A stretch of DNA of 64,000 nucleotides from Sipunculus nudus (lineage: Eukaryota; Annelida; Sipuncula; Golfingiida; Sipunculidae). A model generated the notes under the pieces. That model did no database searches and had not been told where the DNA came from. It saw only the letters and a list, made by a program, of their open reading frames with translations. Made by a program: the position numbers and the translations under genes. The DNA is taken from NCBI GenBank assembly GCA_026874595.1, contig CM049319.1, forward strand, positions 59,464,917 to 59,528,916, given 5' to 3'. Position 1 is the stretch's first letter. Every line of letters begins with the position of its first letter. Shown here in pieces: positions 1-11,500 of this stretch.

Positions 1-560
1 GAAGGTTAGACGGCTTGGTATTTTAAAGGTATATAAAACAAGTCGGTTAAAATATCCAATATTTACACCCAACCTACTGAAGGATTTTTCCCTCGGCCAT
101 CAACTTGCGTCATAAGGCCTTGTCACACTAGGATATTTTAGGTACGTTTGATACTACCTGCAGTCGTTAGAAGTCACTGTCAATCCTGGTACGGTCGTGA
201 CGTCACGTCACTGGATATCGCTGGTGGCCCCGAACGATCGCAGGAGGACAATCGGTTGTAGGAGGTCTTTGACCCTGCAGAAAAACCTCCTTTAGACTAG
301 TATTGTCGTGGGTCAAGCTGAAGCTAACTGATGGTTGGCTTTAAACGATGGAACACCATCGTGCGAAATTGGAGAGTCGATCGAAGGAAAAGTCTCAAGG
401 GGTCACTGCTGGTCGTGCGATATTCGTCCGTAATCTTTTTCTGATGTAACCACGGTCATGGCAAGCTTCATGCCATTTATATTTTGGATATTTCTCTTTT
501 CAGACAAAACTTGAAGTGCACTTTATATCGAAAATCTAAATGATTTATTTTTTTACAAAC
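1..560. repeat. Unclassified dispersed-type repeat block (copy 1)
   Basis: Non-coding block with the start CACACTAGGATATTTTAGG at about 125 and phrases such as CCCGAACGATCGCAGGAGGAC. It lies where missing receptor lower-lobe exons would be expected. The downstream copy (5838-6420) carries about 56 extra bases near 6271-6325 (GTTTCTCGGTCACACAGTAG). It looks transposon-derived, but I see no terminal repeats or coding that would name the family. Confidence 0.45.
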
Positions 561-720
561 ATTTGTTACTGAAGTAAAACGTTTGATAATTAAGGAAGGT
601 TGCTTCGTATAAATATGCGTGTGTGCTTTTGCGTGTATGTGTAAATATAATTTTATATGTCTTGAAGTACCTCCAACTAGAGGACATTTATGCTCAAAAC
701 AAAACTCTTCCAGTTAGCCA

Positions 721-830
721 CTGTGAGTTGGCCGGGGCTGCTTGTCTTAACTGTCAAATTTCGAAATTAAAATTTGTTACATTTCAAGAAACACCTGTTT
801 ACATTTCATATGCGCATGCTGACATAATAT
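721..830 (+). repeat. Dispersed repeat fragment (family shared with 49715-49805 and 6603-6702)
   Basis: A segment of about 100 bases contains a core near AAATTTGTTACATTTCAAG. It recurs in the downstream duplicate and, inverted and 43 kb away, at 49715-49805. The third location lies outside the tandem duplication, so this is an independent dispersed element. Short open frames over it are not supported as genes. Confidence 0.6.
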
Positions 831-997
831 GACTTAACTATTTATTTAAATACAATATATAAAATACAAAATATATTTAATAACATGATTGCCAATGAGA
901 AGAATTCATACATTAACGTATGCACCTGTAAAGGAGCCTCTTTTTTTATTGTAAATGCATTTTATATTCATGTTCTACTCCTTTTCGACGCCTTGAG

Positions 998-1172
998 AAC
1001 AGATGATGAGACAGTAGAGGTGGGACAATACAACGCCGAGTCCGATTCCCTGTATTGTGAGGATGAAGTGCCAATATTATGGCTAGGTAAGTGGAAAAAC
1101 AATAACATTCCAAACGACCATCCAAGAAATACGACATTCATGTCACGATTATCATCACAGAAACATTTTCAA
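998..1172 (+). pseudogene. Duplicate exon: membrane-proximal end of receptor ectodomain (copy 1)
   Basis: Reads TDDETVEVGQYNAESDSLY and continues to SSQKHFQV. It aligns with the GABA-B2 segment that begins with a VKVGEYNA-type strand and ends just before TM1. The acceptor is taken after TTGAG at 997. The 3' end is uncertain: a GTCGCC donor follows CAA at 1172, and a stop lies four codons further on. An internal GTAAGT at 1085 could act as an alternative donor. The copy at 6875 differs by only a few residues. Confidence 0.65.
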
Positions 1173-1240
1173 GTCGCCGGACGCTGACAATAGAAACACA
1201 ACAAGAAAAACGAGCACCCAAACTGGCGGACACCATACAA

Positions 1241-1801
1241 ACGCGACCACCTGGCCTAACGACAACCACAGAAATTGGACCACCCGACCTGACGACAACC
1301 ACAGAAAAAAAAGACCACCCAGCCTAGCGACAATCACAGAAAAATGACCATCCCCGCCTAAAGACAACCACAGAAACACGACCACAAGGCCCGACGACAA
1401 CCACAGAACCACGACTACTAGGCCTGACGACAACCACAGAAACTCGACCATCCGGCCTGAAGACAACCACAGAAACACGACCATCCGACCTGACGACAAC
1501 CACAGAACCACGACTACACGGCCTAAAGACAACCACAGAAACACGACCACACAGCCTGGAAACAACCACAGAAACACGACCACGCGGCCTGGAGACAACC
1601 ACAAAAACACGACCACGCGGCCTGGAGACAACCACAGAAACACGACCACACGGCCTGGAAACAACCACAGAAACACGACCACGCGGCCTGGAGACAACCA
1701 CAGAAACACGACCATCCGGCCTGACGACAACCACAGAACCACGACTACACGGCCTAAAGACAACCACAGAAACACAACCATCCGGCCTGACGACAACCTC
1801 A
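1241..1801 (+). repeat. 33-bp minisatellite, 17 units (copy 1)
   Basis: Exactly 561 bases = 17 x 33. The consensus reads ACGACAACCACAGAAACACG then ACCATCCGGCCTG. Because 33 is divisible by three, frames stay open on both strands: plus [11 protein letters not shown]-type, minus a hydrophobic [11 protein letters not shown]-type. These long frames are repeat artefacts unless transcripts prove otherwise. The array starts about 70 bases after the last ectodomain exon, exactly where TM1 should be encoded. Confidence 0.95.
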
Positions 1802-2520
1802 GAAATACTGAGGTTAAGCCAAGCAACATCTGAGTTAAAAGTAACAAAATTCAGTCCATAGAATGAGTAAATTCAAAATCGTAATCGATCTAAGGTTTCA
1901 GTTCATGTTGATGAATTTCAAGGACATGTATCACATGTTAAATATATTGGTCTGACTGGTGTCATACACATTCTAAAGAAAACATACCCTTGGGAATCAT
2001 AAGTATATTAAGCCATTTATCCAGTCACTTCGTGAAGAAACATTCATAAAGGTATGAAGTATCAAATTGAGATTGATAATACATATTTCATTCATTCTAC
2101 AATGTTAGAATGTTCCTGCTTGTTTCCGATTGTTAAAGTTTGGGTATAAACATGAGTTTTTATTAAAAATTTGAATAAAAAGTGATATTTTCCAAAATGG
2201 AAATACTACTACTACTACTACTACTACTGACACTACCGCTACTAGCCCTACAATTAGAAACACCACTACATGTACCTCTACTTCCTCAAGTACAGCTCAA
2301 GTACAGTAAAAAGTCGATGTGGGACTTCAATTAATGACGTAATTCTTGATTCCGGCCTCGTCGACGCTGTTAATGACAGGACAACTAAAACATAAATTAT
2401 CTTGATAACAAAGCGAATCAAGCGAAACACAAGGACACTCGTAATTAAAACAGTCCAGTTAATGCCTAATGCAAAAACTTAATACGTGTCAGTTCATTAG
2501 GATCTGTCTGGATATTTCAG
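1802..2520 (+). other. Intron sequence with a (CTA)n microsatellite
   Basis: No TM1-like hydrophobic exon was found in any plus-strand frame. The only notable feature is a CTA/ACT trinucleotide run at about 2204-2229, followed by degenerate ACN triplets. This gives a short Thr/Ser-rich frame, also present at 8044-8150 with an in-frame 3-base difference. The stretch ends in the acceptor GATATTTCAG. Confidence 0.6.
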
Positions 2521-2653
2521 GTTTATTAAGATGTCGAGTCCTAACTTGAACAACGTCACCATCCTCGGGTGGCTGCTGGCGTACGTTGGGGTATTGCTGC
2601 TGGAAACGGACGGAGGGGTATTTAACCCTCAAATATACCCGTACGTGTGCTCA
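2521..2653 (+). pseudogene. Duplicate TM2 exon (copy 1)
   Basis: Reads [12 protein letters not shown], then a TM2-like run TILGWLLAYVGVLLLE, an ECL1 segment and YVCS, which includes the conserved extracellular cysteine at the top of TM3. It is 133 bases long, the same as the downstream copy, and enters with one base of a split codon. The donor is GTAGTA, weaker than GTAAGT in the downstream copy. Confidence 0.85.
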
Positions 2654-3170
2654 GTAGTACAAAATCAGGCCTCACATACAAACATAAGTTGTTCACGGAT
2701 TCGCTTTTCTTGTTATTTTTTAAAGTACTAGGTGAAGTTGTTATTTTTGCCCTTGCCTCAATTTCGTTTTAAAAAATGCTAAAGGTATGTAATATCAACT
2801 ACATTTGTGTTGTTACGGGAAGGAAGGCCAACCTTGGAAAAAATCCATCTTTTGTTGCATGTCACCCTCGCCCCATGCACTTCCGCTGTAGATATATGTC
2901 ATTGACGATACACTTTCCACCCACATGCGCACTGCACGTGACGGGCGTTTCACGAGCTAGCAGATATATACCGAAACGAAATTTATTTTTAAAGATGATT
3001 TAAAATTTGATTTTATCTTCTGAAATATATCACATGATTATTTTTTTGTCGGCCCGAACATTCAGTGTCCGTCGTCGTCATCAGATGTCACTAGTGTGGT
3101 TGGAAAGGCTAATTGTTTTATGGTCGCTTTTAAATATAACAAAATAATCCTTTCTTTAAAATAAAAATAG

Positions 3171-3199
3171 TATGTCTCCCCTGCCATGTGGGAGACATA
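3171..3199. other. Perfect 10-bp hairpin in intron
   Basis: TATGTCTCCC, then a 9-base loop, then GGGAGACATA. The same hairpin recurs in the duplicate near 9010-9037, with one stem base changed. It is followed in both places by a TCGTCGTCGTC run. It probably marks an old transposable-element end rather than a working RNA structure. Confidence 0.6.
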
Positions 3200-3683
3200 T
3201 AATGTTTTGTCTGTCGTCGTCGTCGTCTCCGTTTGTTTCATTTTATGTGAACGGGATAATTTTTGAACCACTGTTTTTTATGTAAAATTTTACAGTTTCA
3301 ATTGGTTCTCCATATAGCTCGGACAAGTTCGAAAACCAGTGACCTTAAACTTCATCTACAACGTCAGACCAGTATAAATGGTGATCTTGACCTTCATCTT
3401 CTAGACAAAATTTCCAAAAACATTTATAAAATATTTTTTCTCCAATTTGATACACCAAATATTTAAACTAAGTGCTCGGAGAGTTTGAAAACCAAGTAAG
3501 TTTATCCCTTTGATTTGCTGTTTCAGGTCAAATTTCTTAAATAAATGATTTCTGGTAACACTATAACCTGCAGCAGTGCCTATTTTTTTTTTAATTTGTG
3601 GATAGGGGAAACATATTTGTTTTAGGAAAAACAAACTCATTCTAGTTATTAAAATATATATGCCGAAATACCTTCTGTTCTAG

Positions 3684-3792
3684 CTGCGGACGTGGATTAT
3701 TGCATGCAGCTTTACTTTTGCCTTCGGGACCATGTTCAGCAAAACATGGCGGGTCCATACAATCTTCAAAAATAAAAAACCTCAATCGGAAA
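3684..3792 (+). pseudogene. Duplicate TM3 exon with frameshift and lost donor (copy 1)
   Basis: Starts [20 protein letters not shown] and continues [10 protein letters not shown], the TM3 and IL2 start of a GABA-B2-type receptor. It has 109 bases against 108 in the intact copy, because an A-run has gained one base, and the frame is lost just after FKN. The following bases read GAAAGT where the intact copy has the donor GTAAGT. Confidence 0.9.
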
Positions 3793-4120
3793 GAAAGTTT
3801 GTTTGAAAAAGTTGCAATGCATATTATTTGAATAGTGTGTGGTAAATATATTGTATCATAGAATTACGAGAAATATTGTATGAATAACCGACTTAAAAAC
3901 TTTGCTCCATATGCCTATATATGTGTTAGCTCCATTTTCAGTACATCAGTAGCAAATGACATAACAACTAGTACGTTTTTTTTATGTAATATTAACTTGT
4001 GTTAGAGAATTCGAAAATTATTCGTTCATTTGTGCAGGTACATTTTTGTAAACGAAGAAAAATACATAAATTTTTTCGGTATATTATTCTATATATTGTG
4101 AACTTTGACCTTTGATCCAG

Positions 4121-4135
4121 GTCATCAGGGATTCT
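4121..4135 (+). pseudogene. Truncated TM4 exon at duplication breakpoint
   Basis: The acceptor TTTGATCCAG and the first five codons (VIRDS) match 9964-9978 exactly. The sequences then part completely. The read-through frame ends at a TAA about 17 codons later. This fixes the 3' end of the duplicated unit to within a base or two. Confidence 0.9.
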
Positions 4136-5376
4136 ACATTTGGAACATTTGGATTAAAAACTAATTTGAATATGTGCTTTTAAGTATCGTATCGAGTATC
4201 GTATTGAGAGTCACGTATCGATATATGTATCGTATCGTGAGGTACTGTATCGATACAGCCTTAAAACACCCGGTTTAACCAACGAGACGTAATGTTTTAG
4301 AGTTGCCTTTCATCCATCAAGTGGTCAACATGGCTTATGAAAAAAAAAGTATGACTTACTTAAACGTAGCGCCATTCCGATACCCTGACTTAGAGAGTCT
4401 ACGACCAGCGTATTGGCTGTCAGAGTGCCTTTACATCCATCAGCGAGGAACTCACTTTAAGGTTTAATGATGATGCAAATATTTTCGTCATTTCTGACAA
4501 CGCCTCGTGGCCTGCAAGTACGCTCTTATTAATTTTGACATAAACCAGACCAATCGTTAGTTTTTTAGAATACCTTCCAACAACACCAAGCATGAGTAAG
4601 AAAAAAACCCGTTTTAACACAGCGTATAATTAAATCTCTCTGACCACATGGACACAAGCATGGCTCGCAAGGGTTAATCGATGCGGCCAACCTGAACGCA
4701 GTACAGGAATAGTTACTAGAGAGACGGGGTTTCCGTTTTTGTTAAGAGTTCACATGTATTATTTTGTGTTAATTTATCATCCATAGCCTAATATTAAGAT
4801 TATGGGCCGTTTTCCACAATATGAATGCAACAGGGTAAAAGTACACTGTGATGCATTCTTCGATATGGCTAATTTCACGACTAAAGTTAGGCTTATCAGC
4901 CGAATAAAAGTTGTTACGGTGACGTTTACTCACGGCTAACTTCAACGTTGACACATCCATGTTGCTAAATCATGCGTACATTTTCTCCAATCTTTCAACC
5001 ATGAGCTCTTAAATTTGAAATTTTTACAATACCTTGTAAAATAATTTTTAGGAATAATTGTGGGAAGAGAACTTTAAAGACATTGTATACATACAGGACC
5101 CTTATATGTACACATAATTTTATTCTCATAAAGTCTTCTCTAGAGGATGTTGAGAAAAATTACAATGAAATACCTCGGTGATGGTAAATTTTGAAATTAC
5201 ATTCCCTTGAAAAATATCATTTCATATTTGATAAATTTGAAGTCCAGGAAATTTCCTCTTTTGCAAAATATATTCAGAAGTGATCAACTGTGTATTAATG
5301 TTCCTTGATATTTCATGCTTCATTTCATTTTATTCATATTGAAACATTTTTTATTTGTATATAAAAATAATTTAAG
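4136..5376. other. Duplication junction and intron upstream of the ectodomain exon
   Basis: Single-copy in this window. It starts at the breakpoint. At 4187-4257 there is a cluster of GTATCG/CGATAC motifs of the kind found in subterminal regions of some DNA transposons. I see no convincing exon in the rest. The stretch ends in a weak acceptor (AATTTAAG) before the exon at 5377. Confidence 0.5.
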
Positions 5377-5568
5377 GTAAACAAGGAGAAGATGTTCGGT
5401 CCGAAGTACGTCTGGATAATCCCGGGTGACTACAACGCCGACTGGTGGAAAGCCAACAATACTTCTGATGGCTGTTCAACTGGCGACTTGCTCTCGGCTC
5501 TTGAAGGTCATTTCAGTACCGATATCTTGTCAGTCACTGAGCATCAACAAACGAAAGATACTGAAATC
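5377..5568 (+). CDS. GABBR2-like: Exon: Venus-flytrap domain segment with WIIPG
   Basis: 64 codons. It reads [20 protein letters not shown] and later [18 protein letters not shown]. This matches the GABA-B2 ectodomain block around YGSKYQWIIPGWY and the following LLAAMEGYI-type helix. The start is set by AATTTAAG|GTA and the end by ATC|GTATGT, both phase 0. Its duplicate should lie just upstream of base 1. The next exon seen (6875) does not start in phase 0, so at least one exon between them is missing or unrecognised. Confidence 0.88.
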
Positions 5569-8500
5569 GTATGTAATCAGAAACTGTTTAAACCTCAAGT
5601 TGCCACCCTTTATTATTAATTCGACTATATATACGTAATCATCTTTGCAGCCGCGTTATTCAGGTCTCTGCCGGTATGGGTTCAATCGCTACGAACATCT
5701 CTCGGAGACAGACTCGTGTCCTCGATGTATCGTGGTGTCCCATTTCGCTCTCCTTGACAAAAGCTGATCAAAGGATTCATACTTCACAAGCATGTTACAA
5801 GATATTCCTTGGTCGCCAGGTCGGACATCGGAAGCTTAGACGGCTATGTGTTTTAAAGGTGTATAAAACAAGTCGGTTAAAATATCCAATATTTACACCC
5901 AACCTACTGAAGGTTTTTCCCTCGGCCATCAACTTGCGTCATAAGGCCTTGTCACACTAGGATATTTTAGGTACGATTTGATACTACCTGCAGTCGTTAC
6001 AAGTCACGGTAAATCCTGGTACGGTCGTGAATGGATATCGCTGGTGGTCCCGAACGATCGCAGGAGGACAATCGGTTGTAGGAGGTCTTTGACCCTGCAG
6101 AAAACCTCCTTTAGACCAGTATTGTTGTGGGTAAAGCTGAAGTTAACTGATGGTTGGCTTTAAACGATGAAACACCATCGTGCGAAATTGGAGAGTCGGT
6201 CGAACATAAAGTCGCAAGTGGTCACTGTTGGTCGTGCGATATTCGTCCGTAATCTTTTTCTGATGTAACCAAACTGTTTCTCGGTCACACAGTAGCCACG
6301 GCCGACAGTTTTCTGCGACCAGTCATGGTCATGGCAAGCTTCATACCATTTATATTTTGGATATTTCTCTTTTCAGACAAAACTTAAAGTGCACTTTATA
6401 TCGAAAATCTAAATTATTTATTTTTTACAAGCATTTGTTACTGAAGTAACACGTTTGATAATTAAGGAAGGTTGCTTCGTATAAATATGCGTGTGTGCTT
6501 TTGCGTGTGTGTGCGAATATAATTTTATATGCCTTGAAGTACCTCCAACTAGAGGACATTTATGCTCCAAACAAAACTCTTCCAGTTAGCCACTGTGAGT
6601 TTGCCGGGGCTGCTTGTCTTAACTGTCAAATTTCGAAATCAAAATTTGTTACATTTCAAGAAACACCTGTTTACATTTCATATGCGCATGCTGACATAAT
6701 ATGACTTAACTATTTATTTAAATACAATATATAAAATACAAAAAAAATTTAGTAACATGATTGCCAATGAGAAGAATGCATAAATTAACGTATGCACATG
6801 TAAAGGAGCCTCTTTTTTATTGTAAATTTTAATGCATTTTATATTCATGTTCTACTCCTTTGCTACGTCTTGAGAACAGATGATGAGATAGTAGAGGTGG
6901 GACAATACTACGCCGAGTCCGATTCCCTGTATTGCGAGGATGAAGTGCCAATATTATGGCTAGGTAAGTGGAAAAACAATAACATTCCAAACGACCATCC
7001 AAGAAATGCGACATTCATGTCACGATTATCATCACAGAAACATTTTCAAGTCACCGGACGCTGACAATAGAAACAAAACAAGAAAAACGAGCACCCAAAC
7101 TGGCGGACACCACACAAACGCGACCACCCGGCCTAACGACAACCACAGAAATTCGACCACCCGACCTGACGACAACCACAACAAAAAGACCACCCAGCCT
7201 AGCGACAACCACAGAAAAATGACCATCCCCGCCTAAAGACAACCACAAAAACACGACCACAACGCCCGACGACAACCACAGAACCACGACTACACGGCCT
7301 AAAGACAACCACAGAAACACGACCATCCGGCCTGACGACAACCACAGAAACATGACCACACGGCCTGGAGACAACCACAGAAACACGACCACGCGGCCTG
7401 AAGACAACCACAGAAACACGACCATCCAGCCTGACGACAACCACAGAACCACGACTACACGGCTTAAGACAACCACAGAAACACGACCACACGGCCAGGA
7501 AACAACCACAGAAACACGACCACGCGGCCTGGAGACAACCACAGAAACACGACCATCCGGCCTGACGACAACCACAGAAACACGACTACACGGCCTAAAG
7601 AAAACCACAGAAACACGACCATCCGGCCTGACGACAACCTGAGAAATACTGAGGTTAAGCCAAGCAACATATGAGTTAAAAGTAACAAAATTCGGTCCAT
7701 AGAATAAGTAAATTCAAATCGTAATCGATCTAAGGTTTCAGTTCATGTTAATGAATTTCAAGGTCATGTATCACATGTTAAATATATTGGTCTGACTGGT
7801 GTCATACACATTCTAAAGAAAACATACCCTTGGGAATCATAAGTATATTAAGCCATTTATCCAGTCACTTCGTGAAGAAACATTCATAAAGGTATGAAGT
7901 ATCAAATTGAGATTGATAATACATATTTCATTCATTCTACAATGTTGGAATGTTCCTGCTTGTATCCGATTGTTAAAGTTTGGGTATAAACATGAGTTTT
8001 TATTAAAAATTTGAATAAAAAGTGATATTTTCCAAAATGGAAATACTACTACTACTACTACTACTACTTCTGACACTACCGCTACTAACCCTACAATTAG
8101 AAACACCACTACATGTACCTCTACTTCCTCAAGTACAGCTCAAGTACAGTAAAAAGTATATGTGGGACTTCAATTAATGACGTAATTCTTGATTCTGGCC
8201 TCGTCGACGCTGTTAATGACATGACAACTAAAACATAAATTATCTTGATAACAAAGCGAATCAAGCGAAACACAAGGACACTCTTAATTAAAACAGTCCA
8301 GTTAATGCCTAATGCAAAAACTTAATACATGTCAGTTCATTAGGATCTGTCTGGATATTTCAGGTTTATTAAGATGTCGAGTCCTAACTTGAACAACGTC
8401 ACCATCCTCGGGTGCCTGCTGGCGTACGTTGGGGTATTTCTGCTGGAAACGAACGGAGGGGTATTTAACCCACAAATATACCCGTACGTGTGCTCAGTAA

Positions 8501-11500
8501 GTACAAAATCAGGCCTCACATACAAACATAAGTTGTTCACCTTCGCTTTTCTTGTTATTTTTTTAAAGTACTAGGTGAAGTTACTTTTGCCCTTGTCTCA
8601 ATTTCGTTTAAAAAAATCCTAAAGGTATGTAATATCAACTACATTTGATTTGTTACGGGAAGAAAGGCCAACCTTGGAAAAAATCCTTCTTTTGTTGCAT
8701 GTCACCCTCGCCCCATGCACGTCCGCTGTAGATATATCTCATTGACGATACACTTTCCACCCACATGCGCACTGCACGTGACGGGCGTTTCACGAGCTAG
8801 CAGATATATACCGAAACAAAATTTATTTTTAAAGATGATTTAAAATTTGATTTTATCTTCTGAAATATATCACATGATTATTTTTTGTCGGCCCGAACAT
8901 TCAGTGTCCGTCGTCGTCATCAGATGTCACTAGTGTGGTTGGAAAGGCTTATTGTTTTATGGTCACTTTTAGATATAACAAAATAATCCTTTCTTTAAAA
9001 CAATTATAGTATGTCTCCCCTGTCATGTGGGAGACATTTAATGATTTGTCTGTCTGTCGTCGTCGTCTCCTTTTGTTTCATTTCATGTGAACGGGATAAT
9101 TTTTGAACCACTGTTTTTTATGTAAAATGTTACAGTTTCAATTGGTTCTCCATATAGCTCGGACAAGTTCGAAAACCAGTGACCTTAAAGTTCATCTACA
9201 ACGTCAGACGAGTAAAAATGGTGATCTTGGCCTTCATCTTCTAGACAAAATTTCCAAAAACTTTTATAAAATATTTTTTCTCCAAATTGATACACCAAAT
9301 ATTTAAACTAAGTGCTCGGAGAGTTTGAAAACCAAGTAAGTTTATCCCTTTAATTTGCTGTTTCAGGTCAAATTTCTTAAAAAAAATGATTTCTGGTAAC
9401 ACCATAACCTGCAGCAGTGCCTATTTTTTTTATTTGTGGATAGGGGAAACATATTTGTTTTAGGAAAAACAAACTCATTCTAGTTATTAAAATATATATG
9501 CCGAAATACCTTCTGTTCTAGATGCGGACGTGGATTATTGCATGCAGCTTTACTTTTGCCTTCGGGACCATGTTCAGCAAAACATGGCGGGTCCACACAA
9601 TCTTCAAAAATATAAACCTCAATCGGAAAGTAAGTTTGTTTGAAAAAGTTGCAATGCATATTATTTGAATAGTGTGTGGTAAATATATTGTATCATAGAA
9701 TTACGAGAAATATTGTATGAATATACTTTTTTGTATTTCTAGCAAGTGACTTAAAAACTTTGCTCCATATGCCTATATATGTGTTAGCTCCATTTTCAGT
9801 ACATCAGAAGCAAATGACATAACAAATAGTACGTTTTCATAATGTAAATTAAAATTGTGTTGAGAAATTAGGATAAGCAGATGAATTTTTGTTAGCAAAG
9901 GAAAAATACAAGGGTTTTTGGATATAGTAATCTATACCTTGTGAACTTTGACCTTTGATCCAGGTCATCAGGGATTCTAAACTGCTCTTGATTGTCTTTG
10001 TGCTATTCTGTGTTGACGTCATCATTTTGGTGGCCTGGCAATTCACGGATCCACTGCGTCGACAAACAAAAGATTTATCACCGCAGGTAAGGACGGCATT
10101 ATTGAATATTAAAGGCTTAAAATTATCTCCGCCATAAAATATATATATTTTTCAAAATTGATGCCACATTACTATTAAAATTTGACATTGATTCGAGAAG
10201 CGGCTATCTCAGTGGCATCTATAAGAAACTACGCCAGTTAACTCGGTCCATATAAATTTGGGCCACCAGTGAACCTGATCCATATGAACTCGCCCCATGA
10301 AAAACTCAAGTCCCGCGGACCTGTCTAAATGGAATAAAGGGGGGTATAATGCTAGTGAATTATAAAGGACAAATTCATTCACGCGTTTAGTAGACGTTGT
10401 GTTATCTAATTATCACGAAATACCATGCAGAACGTATTGATAACTACATCCACGTATAAATTATCGTTTCATATTAATTTACTTATATTCGATTAGGACC
10501 CCATATTCATGCAATTGTTAATTAAAAGGTCGTTTTTTCCATCTGAAGTGGCATCATTAGGTTTGATTTTTTTCTAGATTTTCTATACTACAAATTCCTT
10601 TGACTGGCTTTCGATTGTGCAACAAAGAGATACTTATGAAAAAAAATACTTAAAACTTTCCTCAGGTCTCAATCGCAAATGTTAGATAAAAGCTTAATCT
10701 GCTGTGAGTTGATAACATGCATTATTTACGTTTGTCTTGCCTTGTTTACGTAATATATTCCTCACACGCTGTCCCGTCGATGATTTTCTAGGCGAGGACG
10801 TAAGGTAGGACGTAACGTCTGGGTAAAGGCGTGAGATCATCTTCATACTACCAAGTATGTTGATACGTTTTCACAGACATTGATTAATGGACCGCTCTGC
10901 CGTCTATTTTACGTATAATAGCCAGGCAATTGAACCAATCAAATGACTCGCGTACACTTGTTTCACGCAGACATCTTGTGCGATATTTCGGTCAAACCTC
11001 TGGCATTTTCGAAAGACATCGAACATCTAAATAATAAAATGCCGCCATATAAAACTGTCCCATTTATGATACATGTTCTTGTTAAGGTGAACGGTGAACA
11101 GTGTATTATTTGCATTTCGTCCCTCAGGTTTGATTGGCAGTTGTGATATCGGCCAAAACATTTACAGCCTTCAACGTGCTCCCTGAAACAGACGACAGAG
11201 CGGGTCGCTGAATCAAGGTCTGTGAAGATGTAGCCACAGACTTGGTAGTATGAAACTCAGACGTATAGGTACACTCGGCTGAAGGTGTGGGAGCCGAAAA
11301 GCAAAAACGGTAAAATCTCGATGACACCTTCAGAGATTTGCTCTATTATTTAAACGACTGATTCGAATCATGTGATTATTTCTTCACACAAATAGGCGTT
11401 GACACCTACAGGCTATGTTTCTATTTCGAAATGCGACCTGTTACATACGGGTTTAAGTGTTAACTTAGGAATGGCAGCCCTCATGAATGGTTTTTGTGAA

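Larger units (their letters stand above)
1..4136 (+). repeat. Internal tandem duplication, upstream copy
   Basis: This stretch is collinear and nearly identical to 5833-9978, with scattered substitutions and small indels and an offset of about 5,832 to 5,843 bases. It contains the same repeat block, the same 33-bp minisatellite and the same three receptor exons. The match ends abruptly at 4136, five codons into the TM4 exon. The left end lies at or before base 1. The layout fits a tandem duplication of a unit of about 5.84 kb that begins near 4137. Two uncollapsed haplotypes joined by the assembler is an alternative. Confidence 0.9.
998..4136 (+). pseudogene. Partial GABA-B receptor 2-like duplicate (decayed)
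   Basis: Contains duplicates of the membrane-proximal ectodomain exon (998-1172), the TM2 exon (2521-2653), the TM3 exon (3684-3792) and the first 15 bases of the TM4 exon (4121-4135). The TM3 exon has one extra A in an A-run near 3770-3777, which shifts the frame. Its donor has changed from GTAAGT in the downstream copy to GAAAGT. The TM2 exon donor reads GTAGTA instead of GTAAGT. The TM4 exon is cut after VIRDS and then runs into unrelated sequence and a stop. Exons upstream of base 1 cannot be seen. This copy is very unlikely to give a receptor, although its first two exons are still open. Confidence 0.85.
5833..9978 (+). repeat. Internal tandem duplication, downstream copy
   Basis: Collinear with 1-4136. 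Differences include 16 instead of 17 minisatellite units, about 56 extra bases near 6271-6325, and a rearranged or diverged stretch at 9727-9740. All exon splice sites here look canonical, so this copy is probably the ancestral, functional-looking one. Confidence 0.9.

Noticed and set aside
1205-1801. Whether the minisatellite encodes the missing TM1
   Set aside because: The plus-strand frames are Thr/Arg-rich and hydrophilic. Only the antisense is hydrophobic, which is the wrong strand for this gene.
1241-1801. CRISPR-like array
   Set aside because: Direct repeats without unique spacers in a eukaryotic intron; this is a minisatellite. The same holds for 55479-55796.
1155-1847. 230-codon minus-strand frame with [11 protein letters not shown] repeats, resembling a membrane protein
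   Set aside because: It follows from the 33-bp minisatellite, whose period is a multiple of three. Frames are open on both strands, and the hydrophobic look is only a translation of the repeat.
5676-5960. 94-codon frame after a TTTGCAG acceptor-like site downstream of the WIIPG exon
   Set aside because: It shows no similarity to the expected lower-lobe sequence, and it runs into the duplicated repeat block.
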